The notes: generated by a model from the letters alone, not told the origin. A DNA stretch of 64,000 bases from Bacteroidales bacterium (GCA_017447265.1 JAFSOA010000001.1:248001-312000); one strand, 5' to 3'; positions 34,971 to 43,193 are shown, counted from the stretch's first letter. Numbers and translations: made by a program.

Positions 34971-35083
34971 TACGCTAGTCGTTGTTCGGCGTTCGGCTGG
35001 AACAAAATACCGTCATTATGTGCCAGGGTGCTTGATTTTTGTCGTTTGTGGCACATTTTTGCCCGATTTTGCGCCCAGTTACC

Positions 35084-35091
35084 TATCTTTG
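35084..35091 (+). promoter_or_regulatory. -7 box of cca
   Basis: TATCTTTG ending 4 nt before the cca ATG. With the box centred near -7, transcription would start at the A of the start codon. Confidence 0.6.
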
Positions 35092-35095
35092 TCTT

Positions 35096-36490
35096 ATGTT
35101 TGCTCAGGCGTTAAAAGGAAAAATCTTCGATATCGTGTCGCAGACTGCGCACGAGCAGGGTGTGCGGGCTTTCGTCATCGGGGGTTACGTGCGCGATTTT
35201 TTCCTGCAGCGCGAGAACAACGACATCGACATCGTGGTGGAGGGCAGCGGCATCGCCCTGGCGCAGGCGGTGGCCGACAAGCTTCACGTGAAGGTTTCCG
35301 TGTTCAAGAATTTCGGCACCGCCATGCTGCATTACAAAGGCATGGAAGTGGAGTTCGTGGGAGCGCGGCGCGAGTCATACCGGGCGAATTCCCGCAAGCC
35401 CATCGTGGAGGACGGCACCCTGGAGGAAGATCAGCAGCGGCGCGATTTCACCATCAACGCCATGGCTTTCAGCCTGCAGAAGGACGATTACGGCAACCTG
35501 GTCGATCCCTTCGGAGGTATCCGCGACCTGAATGCGGGTCTCATCCGCACGCCGCTCGATCCGGACACCACCTATAGCGACGATCCGCTCCGCATGCTCC
35601 GCGGCATCCGCTTCGCCACGCAGCTGGGTTTCACCATCGTGCCGGAGTCCATCGCTTCGATGCGCCGCAACAAGGAGCGGCTGAAGATCCTGTCGGCCGA
35701 GCGCATCGCCGACGAACTCAACAAGATCATGAAGGCCCCCAAGCCTTCCGTCGGTTTCTACCTGCTCGACGAGTGCGGGCTGTTGCCTTTCGTGCTTCCG
35801 GCCCTGGCGGCGCTGAAGGGCGTGGAGACGGTTTCGGGCCGGGCGCACAAGGACAATTTCAAGCACTCGCTCCAAGTGCTCGACAATGTGGCTGCCGCCA
35901 GCGACAAGCTCTGGCTCCGCTGGGCCGCCCTGCTTCACGATGTGGGCAAGGCGCCGACCAAACGCTGGGAGCCCGGCACCGGCTGGACCTTCCACGCGCA
36001 CGAATTTGTGGGCGCAAAGATGGTCAGGGGCATCTTCAACCAGCTGAAGATGTCGCAGACCGAAGACATGAAGTACGTCCAGAAACTGGTGGGCCTGCAC
36101 ATGCGCCCCGTGGCACTGGTTACCGACGAGGTCACGGATTCGGCGGTCCGCCGCCTCCTCTTTGAGGCCGGTGACGACATCGACGACCTGATGATTCTCT
36201 GCAAGGCCGACATCACCTCTGCCAACGAACAGAAAGTGGAGCGTTACAAGCAGCAGTACGAGCATGTCCGCGAGAAACTGGTCGAAGTCGAAGCCAAGGA
36301 TGCAGTCCGCAACTTCAAGAATCCCATCACGGGCGAGCTCATCATGGAGAAATACCACATCCCGCCCTGCCGGGAGATCGGCCTCATCAAGGAGGCCGTC
36401 AAAGAGGCCATTCTCGACGGCGTCATCCCCAACGATTTCGACGCAGCCTACGCGCTTATGGAACAAAAGGCTGCGGAGTTGGGACTTTAA
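35096..36490 (+). CDS. cca: CCA tRNA nucleotidyltransferase with HD domain
   Basis: A 464-residue class II nucleotidyltransferase. The catalytic G.xVRDxx...DxDxxx region is FVIGGYVRDFFLQRENNDID (~20-40). QRRDFTINAMAF (~110) and DPLRMLRGIRFA (~155) are the following family blocks. An HD domain is present at LRWAALLHDVGKAPTKR (~275-290). It adds or repairs the 3' CCA of tRNAs. The start is the ATG reading MFAQALKGK, and a longer in-frame version would begin upstream of the -7 box. The transcript is probably leaderless. Confidence 0.93.
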   Translation: MFAQALKGKIFDIVSQTAHEQGVRAFVIGGYVRDFFLQRENNDIDIVVEGSGIALAQAVADKLHVKVSVFKNFGTAMLHYKGMEVEFVGARRESYRANSRKPIVEDGTLEEDQQRRDFTINAMAFSLQKDDYGNLVDPFGGIRDLNAGLIRTPLDPDTTYSDDPLRMLRGIRFATQLGFTIVPESIASMRRNKERLKILSAERIADELNKIMKAPKPSVGFYLLDECGLLPFVLPALAALKGVETVSGRAHKDNFKHSLQVLDNVAAASDKLWLRWAALLHDVGKAPTKRWEPGTGWTFHAHEFVGAKMVRGIFNQLKMSQTEDMKYVQKLVGLHMRPVALVTDEVTDSAVRRLLFEAGDDIDDLMILCKADITSANEQKVERYKQQYEHVREKLVEVEAKDAVRNFKNPITGELIMEKYHIPPCREIGLIKEAVKEAILDGVIPNDFDAAYALMEQKAAELGL

Positions 36491-36547
36491 AATCTTTTTC
36501 GTACATTTGGGTGAATTATGTAAAAACCTGAATTAAACCGCTCTACA

Positions 36548-38053
36548 ATGAAAAAACTCGTCTTACTGGTTATGGCCCTGTTGCTGGTATGCAGCGGCGC
36601 CTATGCGCAAGGCAATGTACTCAACCGCCTGAAGAACCGGGTGAAGAATGCGGCCGAACAGAATATCGGTAATAAAGTTGAAAAAGGCGTGAACGATGTG
36701 CTGGACGGGAAGCTTGGTAACAAGACCGACAAGAACAACAAGCAGGATGAGGAGCAGCTGCGCGAGGAGAACAGGGCCCGGGCCGAGGAGATCAAACGCC
36801 AGAGTCAGGGCCCGGGACAGAACGACGGTACCTGGACCTGCCCCGAATGCGGCCATGAAGGCAATACCGGCAAGTTCTGCGAAGAATGCGGTGCCAAGAG
36901 GCCCGAGAAAAGCGATGGTACCTGGACCTGCCCCGAGTGCGGCCACGAAGGCAATACCGGCAAGTTTTGCGCAGAATGTGGTGCCCCGAAGCCAGATGGA
37001 CAGAAAAAAGAAAAACCCACCGAGACGGCTTATGCCAAAAGCGACTTCGTGCCGGGCGACGAGATTTTCTTTGAAGATGACTTTGCAAACGAACAACTTG
37101 GTGAGTTTCCGAGCCGGTGGGATCTGCTTGACGGCTATGCCGAAATCGTTTCGATAGCCGGCCGCAAGTGCATCGGTTTTACCGATGATGGCCGGGGCTC
37201 GATCAAGCCCTTGATGGAAGAGCCGAAGAATTTTCTCCCCGATGTATTCACGCTCGAGTTCGACTCGTTCATCAACGGGAAAAACGAACTGGGGGATAGT
37301 GAAGTCGGAGAAGAGAACATCTATATCACGCTGTTTTCCCAGCCGCTGAATGAGGAAGTCGGACGTTTCCATTTTTGGTGGCGTACCGGTGATGGCGGCT
37401 CAACTGTCAATTGGGCTGCGATGAATCCCTCAGGCGGCAATTGGGTGTACGGAGATAAAGATCTTTCCGTCGGACACGACGGTTCCGATGAGAGCAAATC
37501 GTTTCTGAAGCTGAACGACTGGAACCATTTCGCCATTTCATTCAACAAGCGGGCCTACAAAATCTATGTCAACGGAAGCCGCGTGGCCAGTATTCCGAAT
37601 ATGGCGGTGCCTACCTGGTTCGAACTTTCCCATCAGGGTGCGTACAAATATTCCACTATCTCCAACATCCGCTTGGCCAAGGGCGCCGTTCCGCTCTACG
37701 AGCGTTTGATGAACAGCGGGAAGATTGTGACCTATGCCATTACCTTTGACGTAGGCAAGGCGACGCTCAAACCTGAGGCCGATGTCGAGATCAACCGCAT
37801 CAAAGGCATCATGGAGCAGGATCCGTCGATCAACTTCGAGGTACAGGGTCATTGCGATAATACGGGTTCCGCCGCCGTGAACGACAAACTCAGCCAGCAG
37901 CGTGCCGATGCCATCGTCGCCCGTCTGGTCGAGTTCGGCATCGACGCCTCCCGACTGACGGCCGTCGGCAAAGGTGCCCATGAGCCCATCGCCGACAACG
38001 GTACCGACGAAGGCCGCGCCAAGAACCGCCGCGTCGAATTCGTCAAGAAATAA
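36548..38053 (+). CDS. Exported OmpA-domain protein with tandem zinc ribbons
   Basis: A 501-residue protein with a signal peptide (KKLVLLVMALLLVCSGAYAQ) and then a charged helical linker. Two four-Cys zinc ribbons follow 30 residues apart (WTCPECGHEGNTGKFC..CG; Cys98/101/111/114 and Cys128/131/141/144). Next come a concanavalin/LamG-like beta domain (~165-385; FFEDDFANEQLGEFPSRWDL, then NDWNHFAISFNKRAYKIYVN) and an OmpA C-terminal peptidoglycan-binding domain (~395-500; ITFDVGKATLKPEAD, VQGHCDNTGSAAVNDKLSQQ). It should sit in the periplasm anchored to the wall. Cys-rich zinc ribbons outside the cytoplasm are odd. The ribbons are a recent duplication (see repeat entry). Confidence 0.8.
   Translation: MKKLVLLVMALLLVCSGAYAQGNVLNRLKNRVKNAAEQNIGNKVEKGVNDVLDGKLGNKTDKNNKQDEEQLREENRARAEEIKRQSQGPGQNDGTWTCPECGHEGNTGKFCEECGAKRPEKSDGTWTCPECGHEGNTGKFCAECGAPKPDGQKKEKPTETAYAKSDFVPGDEIFFEDDFANEQLGEFPSRWDLLDGYAEIVSIAGRKCIGFTDDGRGSIKPLMEEPKNFLPDVFTLEFDSFINGKNELGDSEVGEENIYITLFSQPLNEEVGRFHFWWRTGDGGSTVNWAAMNPSGGNWVYGDKDLSVGHDGSDESKSFLKLNDWNHFAISFNKRAYKIYVNGSRVASIPNMAVPTWFELSHQGAYKYSTISNIRLAKGAVPLYERLMNSGKIVTYAITFDVGKATLKPEADVEINRIKGIMEQDPSINFEVQGHCDNTGSAAVNDKLSQQRADAIVARLVEFGIDASRLTAVGKGAHEPIADNGTDEGRAKNRRVEFVKK
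36824..36985 (+). repeat. 90-bp-phase tandem duplication encoding the two zinc ribbons
   Basis: Units begin at 36824 and 36914 and are nearly identical over ~72 bp (GGTACCTGGACCTGCCCCGA in both), differing mostly at third codon positions. The 30-codon period keeps the frame, so copy number could change by recombination. Confidence 0.8.
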
Positions 38054-38078
38054 GGAGCGCTCCGGACGCCCATCACTT

Positions 38079-38226
38079 GTCCGCCAATCTGTGACACCTG
38101 TGATGCGGTTATGCTACTGCCAGCGTCGCAAAGCGTGGAACGACCCCCTCGGTACAGGGGGTCGTTCCACGCTCAGTGAAGAATGCTGCATACAGACTGC
38201 AAAGGTGGTGTCACAGATTGGTGGAC
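38079..38226. repeat. Family 1 palindromic element, copy 1 (148 bp)
   Basis: The outer arms GTCCGCCAATCTGTGACACC (38079-38098) and its near-perfect inverse (38207-38226) pair at 19 of 20 positions. A central hairpin has a 16-bp core stem that extends to a perfect 17 bp here (GCGTGGAACGACCCCCT at 38133-38149, inverse at 38156-38172, 6-nt loop). Both spacers between arm and core stem are 35 bp. The element ends 13 bp before the stop codon of the RAYT-like gene, which reads toward it. Other copies are at 41049 and 42645. Confidence 0.85.
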
Positions 38227-38239
38227 GGGGCCTCGATTA

Positions 38240-39139
38240 TCAGGTATATTTGCAGATTTCCTCGTAGGGGAGGCGGACGAGCAGGGCAAGTTGTCTTCGC
38301 GAGAGGCGATATTGCCGCCAGAGTTGCTGCGCCAGCTGGATCCGCTGTTGCCCGGTCAGACGACGGATGTCGCGGAAGCCAAACATCAACGCGCAGCGGT
38401 TGCCGCAGATGTTTCGCGCTTCGGGATCTTCGTAGACAACACCTCTGGCGGCTGCAAGTTGTTCCTTGGTCGCTTGCTGTTGTGCCCGGCTGCTGCCCAT
38501 GAAGGTCCGAAAGCAATTGGCTGTCCGGTAGATGCTTTCAAACATGGCTACATCGACGTAGTTGTCCGGCAGGATATATCCGTTGCAGATCAGCCAGTCG
38601 CCGGGTATGCTCATTCTGGAAAAACAGACCGCCCGTAAATTACGTGCGCCGATCTGGTCGGCTCGCACAGGTTGGTGGAAGGTACCGTCCGTGTCGAAAC
38701 ACCAGATGGGAATATGCCCATGGGAACGAAAATACATCGATCCTGTTCCCCTCCGGTCATCGTAGGGCATGATTCGTTTCCCGTCTTTGGAAGCCTGAAT
38801 GACGGTATAGGTGCCGACATTCATCAGATGGTTCTCATCTTTGATGTCCAGAAGGTCCAAGTCCAGAGTCAATTGAACCGGAGCCTTTCGCTTCCGCACG
38901 GCGTGATGCAGATAACTGCTCTCAAATAGATATTTGTATTCCATGCAGGCTTCACGTGTACCGTGCAGCAGGGTATGCGGGTGCGTATCCTCATGGCCGA
39001 AAGCCACGACCGTGACACCGGAATGAAAGGCACATACGCCGGTCAGGTTGAAAGCCGCCCGCTCATCCGCTTCAGAAAGGATGAATTCTTTGATGACAGC
39101 GCCGTCACCGGTCAGATGGTAAAAGGATTTGTACGACAT
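38240..39139 (-). CDS. Divergent RAYT-like (Y1/HUH) transposase-family protein
   Basis: A 299-residue protein. The N-terminal half follows the Y1 transposase pattern: FYHLTGDGAVIKEFILSEAD, then GVTVVAFGHEDTHPHTLLHG with the HxH metal motif (His53/His55), and a Tyr in the catalytic position (Tyr111 in NVGTYTVIQASKDGKRIMPY). The usual YIHLNPVRA block is replaced by this YTVIQASKD form. The C-terminal half has a helix-turn-helix-like end (YRLSRRQLALLVRLPYEEI). HUH enzymes of this kind nick REP-type hairpins at single-stranded DNA. A family 1 element lies at its 3' end. A -7 box precedes it. The assignment rests on motif order, not on close similarity. Confidence 0.65.
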   Translation of the reverse strand: MSYKSFYHLTGDGAVIKEFILSEADERAAFNLTGVCAFHSGVTVVAFGHEDTHPHTLLHGTREACMEYKYLFESSYLHHAVRKRKAPVQLTLDLDLLDIKDENHLMNVGTYTVIQASKDGKRIMPYDDRRGTGSMYFRSHGHIPIWCFDTDGTFHQPVRADQIGARNLRAVCFSRMSIPGDWLICNGYILPDNYVDVAMFESIYRTANCFRTFMGSSRAQQQATKEQLAAARGVVYEDPEARNICGNRCALMFGFRDIRRLTGQQRIQLAQQLWRQYRLSRRQLALLVRLPYEEICKYT

Positions 39140-39168
39140 GGTTCTCTCGCCTCAATCTTTCGTTGGTG

Positions 39169-39176
39169 CAAAGATA
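39169..39176 (-). promoter_or_regulatory. -7 box of the RAYT-like gene
   Basis: TATCTTTG on the minus strand, 29 nt before the ATG. Confidence 0.55.
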
Positions 39177-39242
39177 ATGACGGATTCCAAAAATACAGCC
39201 GCAAAAAAGCAAAATATGGTGGGGGTGTGTCGAAATATTGCG

Positions 39243-39250
39243 TATTTTTG
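39243..39250 (+). promoter_or_regulatory. -7 box of the CPBP protease gene
   Basis: TATTTTTG ending 4 nt before the ATG, so the transcript probably begins at the start codon. Confidence 0.58.
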
Positions 39251-39254
39251 AGCG

Positions 39255-40067
39255 ATGTTTCAACAGTTTCAATATTACAAGCCTGGTCTTGGCCAGTCGT
39301 GGCTGCTGGTCGCTCTGGTGATTGTGGGCAGCGTCGTCATGAGTCTCATTCTGCCGCACGCGCCCCAGTCGTTGTCGTATTTCCTGATGATGATGCTTCC
39401 GGTGGCTTTCTGCTGGTGGCAGGGCAACAATGCCCAGCTGGCCGGCGAGAAACCGCTTCCCGTCAATGCGCCGCATTTCGGCCGGCTGCATCCCGTGCTC
39501 TTTTTCCTGCTCGCCGGCATCGCCATGCTGGCGCTCAATGTCGTCATCGAGCCCACCACGACGTTTATCCCGATGCCCGACATCATCAAGGATGTTTTTG
39601 AAGCAGCGTTCATCAATTCGTCGCTGTGGGATGCGATCCTCTCCACCTGCATCCTGGCACCGATTCTGGAAGAGTTCCTCTGCCGGGGCATGATGCTTCG
39701 CGGCATGCTGCCGCAAAAGGGCGCGCGGAAAGCCATCCTCTGGTCGGCTTTCCTCTTCGCTTTCATGCACCTGAACCCCTGGCAATCCATACCGGCCTTC
39801 CTCATCGGCCTTTTCATGGGCTGGGTCTACTGGCGGACACACTGCCTCTGGGCCACTATTTTCATGCATTTCCTGAACAATGCGGTCTCCGTCATCATCT
39901 CCCGCATCTGGACAGACCTTCCTGTCGATGCAAGTCTGATGGACATACTCCCGCCGACCCAGTACTGGATCACCTACGCGGGCTGTATCGTAGTGGCAGC
40001 CGTATCACTCTATATCCTCTATGAAAAAACTCTACCCGTTAAAGTTTCATCCCCAGTGGATGCCTAA
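39255..40067 (+). CDS. CPBP-family intramembrane protease (CAAX protease-like)
   Basis: A 270-residue protein with about seven hydrophobic segments. The catalytic motifs are in order: APILEEFLCRGMMLRG (EExxxR, ~138-143), FLFAFMHLNPWQSIPAF (FxxxH) and IFMHFLNNAVSVI (HxxxN). In bacteria these proteases act on membrane substrates or confer bacteriocin self-immunity; the substrate here is unknown. It overlaps manA by 47 nt, an unusually long overlap for genes with no shared pathway. The -7 box is 4 nt before the ATG. Confidence 0.85.
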   Translation: MFQQFQYYKPGLGQSWLLVALVIVGSVVMSLILPHAPQSLSYFLMMMLPVAFCWWQGNNAQLAGEKPLPVNAPHFGRLHPVLFFLLAGIAMLALNVVIEPTTTFIPMPDIIKDVFEAAFINSSLWDAILSTCILAPILEEFLCRGMMLRGMLPQKGARKAILWSAFLFAFMHLNPWQSIPAFLIGLFMGWVYWRTHCLWATIFMHFLNNAVSVIISRIWTDLPVDASLMDILPPTQYWITYAGCIVVAAVSLYILYEKTLPVKVSSPVDA

Positions 40068-41025
40068 GGCCTGGGGCGGCGAATACTGGGACCTGTGCGG
40101 CTTTGAAGAGACGCCGTCGGTGGTCTCTGACGGCTATCTGGCCGATAACGATCTTCCCGACATTCTGGAAACCTACCTCGGCGATCTGGTGGGCGACGAA
40201 ATCTTCGACTGGCACAATCTCTATTTCCCGCTGCTGATCAAGCGTCTGATCGTGAAAGACCGCCTGTCGGTGCAGGTGCATCCCGACGACACGGTGGCCG
40301 CCGACCGCTTCGGCGAATTCGGCAAGACCGAATTCTGGTATGTCGTGGAAGCGGAGCCGGATGCCCGCATCTGGATGGGCTTCAAGGAAGACACCGATGC
40401 CGGAACGCTCTACAAGGCCTGCCACGATGGAACGGCCGACCAGTTGATGAACGCCTACAAGCCTCAGCCGGGTGACTGCTTTTTCATTCCTACGGGCACG
40501 GTCCATGCAGCAGGCGGCGGCTTGAAGATCGCCGAGATCCAGGAAGCTTCCGATATGACGTTCCGTCTTTATGACTGGGGCCGGGAATTCAATCCCGCCA
40601 CACGCCGCGAGATGCATCTCGACGAAGCCCTGGACTGCATCAACTACAAGAAATACAACGAAGCTGCCTGCAGCTGCCATCTGGAAACGGATCCCGTGAA
40701 GGCCGTCGAGAAGGGTGAAAGCGTGCGCGTCCTCGTGGAAGATCCGCATTTCGTCATCACAAGCCTCGCGCTGACCACGCCCGCCAGGGTCTCGATGGAG
40801 CCGTTCAAGAGTTGCGTGGTGTTTATCTGCCTGAAGGGCTCGGTGACGGTCGATGCCGGTGAAAGCCATACGACACTCCCGGCCGTCGAGGTCCTGCTCG
40901 TCCCTGCGTCTCTCGATACGGTGACGCTCACCCCTGCAGCCGATGGTGCGCACCTGCTGCAGGTCCATCTCCCTCAGCCTCCGAAAGACGACGTCTACGA
41001 CGGTCCGGAGCCGGATGCGCCGTAG
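40021..41025 (+). CDS. manA: Class I mannose-6-phosphate isomerase
   Basis: A 334-residue zinc enzyme converting mannose-6-phosphate to fructose-6-phosphate. Zinc-site motifs are LSVQVHPDDTVA (~82-93), FGKTEFWYVVEAEPDA and FIPTGTVHAAGGGLKIAEIQ, followed by SDMTFRLYDWGREF. It provides mannose units for polysaccharide or uses them from catabolism, and the GH92 alpha-mannosidase at the far end of the window would release mannose. Its start lies within the CPBP protease gene. A family 1 palindromic element begins 23 bp after its stop. Confidence 0.92.
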   Translation: MKKLYPLKFHPQWMPKAWGGEYWDLCGFEETPSVVSDGYLADNDLPDILETYLGDLVGDEIFDWHNLYFPLLIKRLIVKDRLSVQVHPDDTVAADRFGEFGKTEFWYVVEAEPDARIWMGFKEDTDAGTLYKACHDGTADQLMNAYKPQPGDCFFIPTGTVHAAGGGLKIAEIQEASDMTFRLYDWGREFNPATRREMHLDEALDCINYKKYNEAACSCHLETDPVKAVEKGESVRVLVEDPHFVITSLALTTPARVSMEPFKSCVVFICLKGSVTVDAGESHTTLPAVEVLLVPASLDTVTLTPAADGAHLLQVHLPQPPKDDVYDGPEPDAP

Positions 41026-41048
41026 TGTGACGACGGCATCCGACTGTT

Positions 41049-41196
41049 GTCCGCCATTCTGTGACACCAACGGTCGCGATCTGTCGTATCAGGCCAGGCA
41101 ATACGTGGAACGACCCCCTCAACTCAGGGGGTCGTTCCACGCTTATCAGCGGAGACCGTAATGAAAAGGCGTTAGGGGTGTCACAGATTGGCGAAC
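41049..41196. repeat. Family 1 palindromic element, copy 2 (148 bp)
   Basis: The outer arms are GTCCGCCATTCTGTGACACC (41049-41068) and its imperfect inverse (41177-41196). The central hairpin CGTGGAACGACCCCCT (41104-41119) pairs perfectly with 41126-41141 across a 6-nt loop. Both spacers are 35 bp but show no evident similarity to those of the other copies. It lies between the 3' ends of manA and the broken sialidase gene, so the hairpin may also act as a bidirectional terminator. Confidence 0.85.
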
Positions 41197-41221
41197 AGGC
41201 GCGATGATCGGATGGGTGAGG

Positions 41222-42604
41222 TTAGAAATTGGTTAGCGCGATCGCCTGAAAGGTGATGTGGGCCTGGGAGCTTTCGTAGAGGATGCCGACGGTGGCGGGA
41301 TCGATCATCGTGAGGCAGGAGTAGCCCCAGCCTTCGCCTTCGTCGAGGAGAATGGCTCCTGGCCAGGTAACGCCGCCGTCATAGCTGATGCGGAGCGTCA
41401 TGTTGCAGCGCTCCTTCGGGTCTGCCGGATTGGCAAACAGAAGTATGTCGCGTCCCAGACTGTTTTCTCTCTCCGGCACGTGCAGCAACGATGCCATGCA
41501 GACCGGATCGGGCAACTGTCCGTCAGCGACATGCTGCGTCCATGTCCTGCCCATGTTCCGCGTCTCATACATCGCTCGTCCCGTGCCGCGGTTGTCGCGG
41601 ATGCTGAGCAGCAACCGTCCGGGTCCGATCTCAGCCACCTGCGATTCCGTCGTATTGGTCTTGGCCGATGTGGAGACCTGCCAGGTCCGGCCATGGTCGC
41701 GGCTGTACATGATGCCGGCCTCCGGCGTCCGGTCCGGCTACTGATGTTGAAAGGGAACCATAAGCGTTCCGTCGGCCAACGTGATGCCGCGGCCTGGTGC
41801 CTGAAAGGTGAACAGCCACTGCGGCTGCTTGACTTGCCGCGTCAGGTTGACCGGCGTCGACCAGCTTCGGCCTTCATCCTGGGAACGGGCCATCAGCAAC
41901 TGCGGCGTATCGGCCGGTTCAAAGCCGTCACCGGCGCTCCACCAAGCCGTCTTGCCCCCCTTGCCGTGTACCCATGCTGCAAAGATCAGCAAATCACCCG
42001 TCGTCTCGTCGAGCAGGATGCAGGGGTCGCCCACGCCGTTCTCGGCACGCTGCAGTCCGCCGTATTCGCCCATCGTCATTGCAATCCGCATCGGTTCCCA
42101 GTGCAACCCGCCATCCGTCGAACGGCTCACGCCGATCTCGATGTCGCCTTGCAGGTCACGCGCGCTAGTATGCCGGATGTCGTAGACTGCTACCAGTGCG
42201 CCGCTGCGCGTGGTCACCAGCCCCGGGATCCGATAGGCAGCCACATTGTCATCGCCGCCGGTCCGGACGGCACGCGCCAGCCGGTGTTTCCGTTCTCCGG
42301 ACTCCTCGATCTGGCAGCCCCGCGCTTTCAGTTTGAGCAGGAACGGTTTGCTCAGGTCGCGCACATAACGGCTGTCAATATGCACAAACAGCAGCGAATC
42401 GCGCACGAAACTCCGGACAAGCGCCTTGCGCGGCAGACCGCATACCTTGCAGGACAATGCGGGCAACGCTTCGATGGCAGAAGTGTCCGCTCCGTCGACC
42501 ATGCGGACAACCGCCACGGCAACATCCTGGTCGAGCAACACCGGCACCTGCCGGTGTTGTACCTGCAGCATTACCGCCAGCAAAGAAACGAGGAAAGTCA
42601 GCAT
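41222..42604 (-). pseudogene. nanH: GH33 sialidase broken by an in-frame amber codon
   Basis: The frame from the ATG at 42604 runs 288 codons to a TAG at 41738-41740, then continues in the same frame for another 171 codons to the normal end. Together they make a complete GH33 sialidase: signal peptide, an N-terminal BNR-associated domain, the YRIP motif (~124-127), five Asp-box repeats (SRSTDGGLHW, ARSQDEGRSW, YSRDHGRTW, ETRNMGRTW, RISYDGGVTW) and the C-terminal GYSCL block with the expected catalytic Tyr. The stop falls before the third Asp box, so the first part alone lacks the active site. Only one substitution is needed to restore it. It has its own -7 box and is flanked by two family 1 elements. 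Confidence 0.85.
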
Positions 42605-42621
42605 GGAGGGTCTTTTTCTTA

Positions 42622-42629
42622 CAAAGATA
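42622..42629 (-). promoter_or_regulatory. -7 box of the sialidase gene
   Basis: TATCTTTG on the minus strand, 17 nt before the ATG. The upstream -33 region overlaps the left arm of family 1 copy 3. Confidence 0.55.
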
Positions 42630-42644
42630 ATAAAGACGGCGGAG

Positions 42645-42792
42645 ATTCGACAATTTGTGACACAGAAGACAAAGAAATAGCACATCTGACTGCGCTCAGC
42701 GTGGAACGCCCCTCTCTAGACAAGGGGTCGTTCCACGCCCGATGGCGTTGGCTATGAAGGGACGGCATGGATGGTGTCACAGATTGGCGGAG
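42645..42792. repeat. Family 1 palindromic element, copy 3 (148 bp)
   Basis: The right arm GGTGTCACAGATTGGCGGA (42773-42791) is intact. The left arm (42645-42664) is worn to about 15 of 20 matches. The central hairpin (42700-42737) keeps GTGGAACG / CGTTCCAC but lacks one A in the left strand. Despite this wear, total length and both 35-bp spacers equal those of the other copies. It lies upstream of the sialidase gene and 50 bp from the DivIC-type gene promoter. Confidence 0.8.
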
Positions 42793-42841
42793 GATGGGAT
42801 ATCTTGCTGACGAAAAATTAGGAAGATCCCCGATTATACAT

Positions 42842-42849
42842 TATTTTTG
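42842..42849 (+). promoter_or_regulatory. -7 box of the DivIC/FtsB-type gene
   Basis: TATTTTTG, 17 nt before the ATG reading MSFFTKIK. It excludes an in-frame GTG at the last base of the box. Confidence 0.58.
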
Positions 42850-42866
42850 TGGAAACATCTGCGACC

Positions 42867-43193
42867 ATGTCGTTCTTCACCAAAATCAAGGCCCGATACC
42901 GCTGGTTCAGGCAGCGTCCCCTGGGGAAAGTGCTGCTGAACAAGTATTTTATCGTGGGCTTCATTTTCTTGGTGTGGATTTGTTTTTTCGACACCAACAA
43001 CGTGGGGCAGATGCTGCGCGCCCGCCGCACCCTCCGGAGCCAGCGGCAGCAGATTGAATTCTATGAGCGGGAAATCTCCCAGATGGAGCGCAAACTCGAA
43101 CAGCTCAAGTCGCAGCGCGATTCGCTCGAAAAATTCGCCCGCGAGGAGTACTACTACCTCCAGGACGGCGAAGACGTCTATGTTATAAAGTAG
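42867..43193 (+). CDS. DivIC/FtsB-type septum formation initiator
   Basis: A 108-residue bitopic protein. It has a basic cytoplasmic N-terminus, one TM helix (YFIVGFIFLVWICFF, ~27-41) and a periplasmic coiled coil (LRSQRQQIEFYEREISQMER). The family end FAREEYYYLQDGEDVYVIK closes it. FtsB/DivIC bridges division proteins at the septum. The start follows the -7 box. The 3' end overlaps the convergent AGCS gene by 11 bp. Confidence 0.85.
   Translation: MSFFTKIKARYRWFRQRPLGKVLLNKYFIVGFIFLVWICFFDTNNVGQMLRARRTLRSQRQQIEFYEREISQMERKLEQLKSQRDSLEKFAREEYYYLQDGEDVYVIK

Noticed and set aside
34876-35095. tRNA gene between holA and cca
   Set aside because: The inverted repeat is too long-looped and lacks a T-loop or anticodon arm.
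41738-41740. Recoding of the sialidase TAG (pyrrolysine or suppression)
   Set aside because: No sign of amber recoding: rpsR-type and other genes end normally and no pyl genes are in the window. A plain nonsense mutation or sequencing error is simpler.
38079-42792. CRISPR-like array
   Set aside because: Constant parts with unique spacers recall CRISPR, but the arms are inverted, the copies lie kilobases apart and no cas gene is present.
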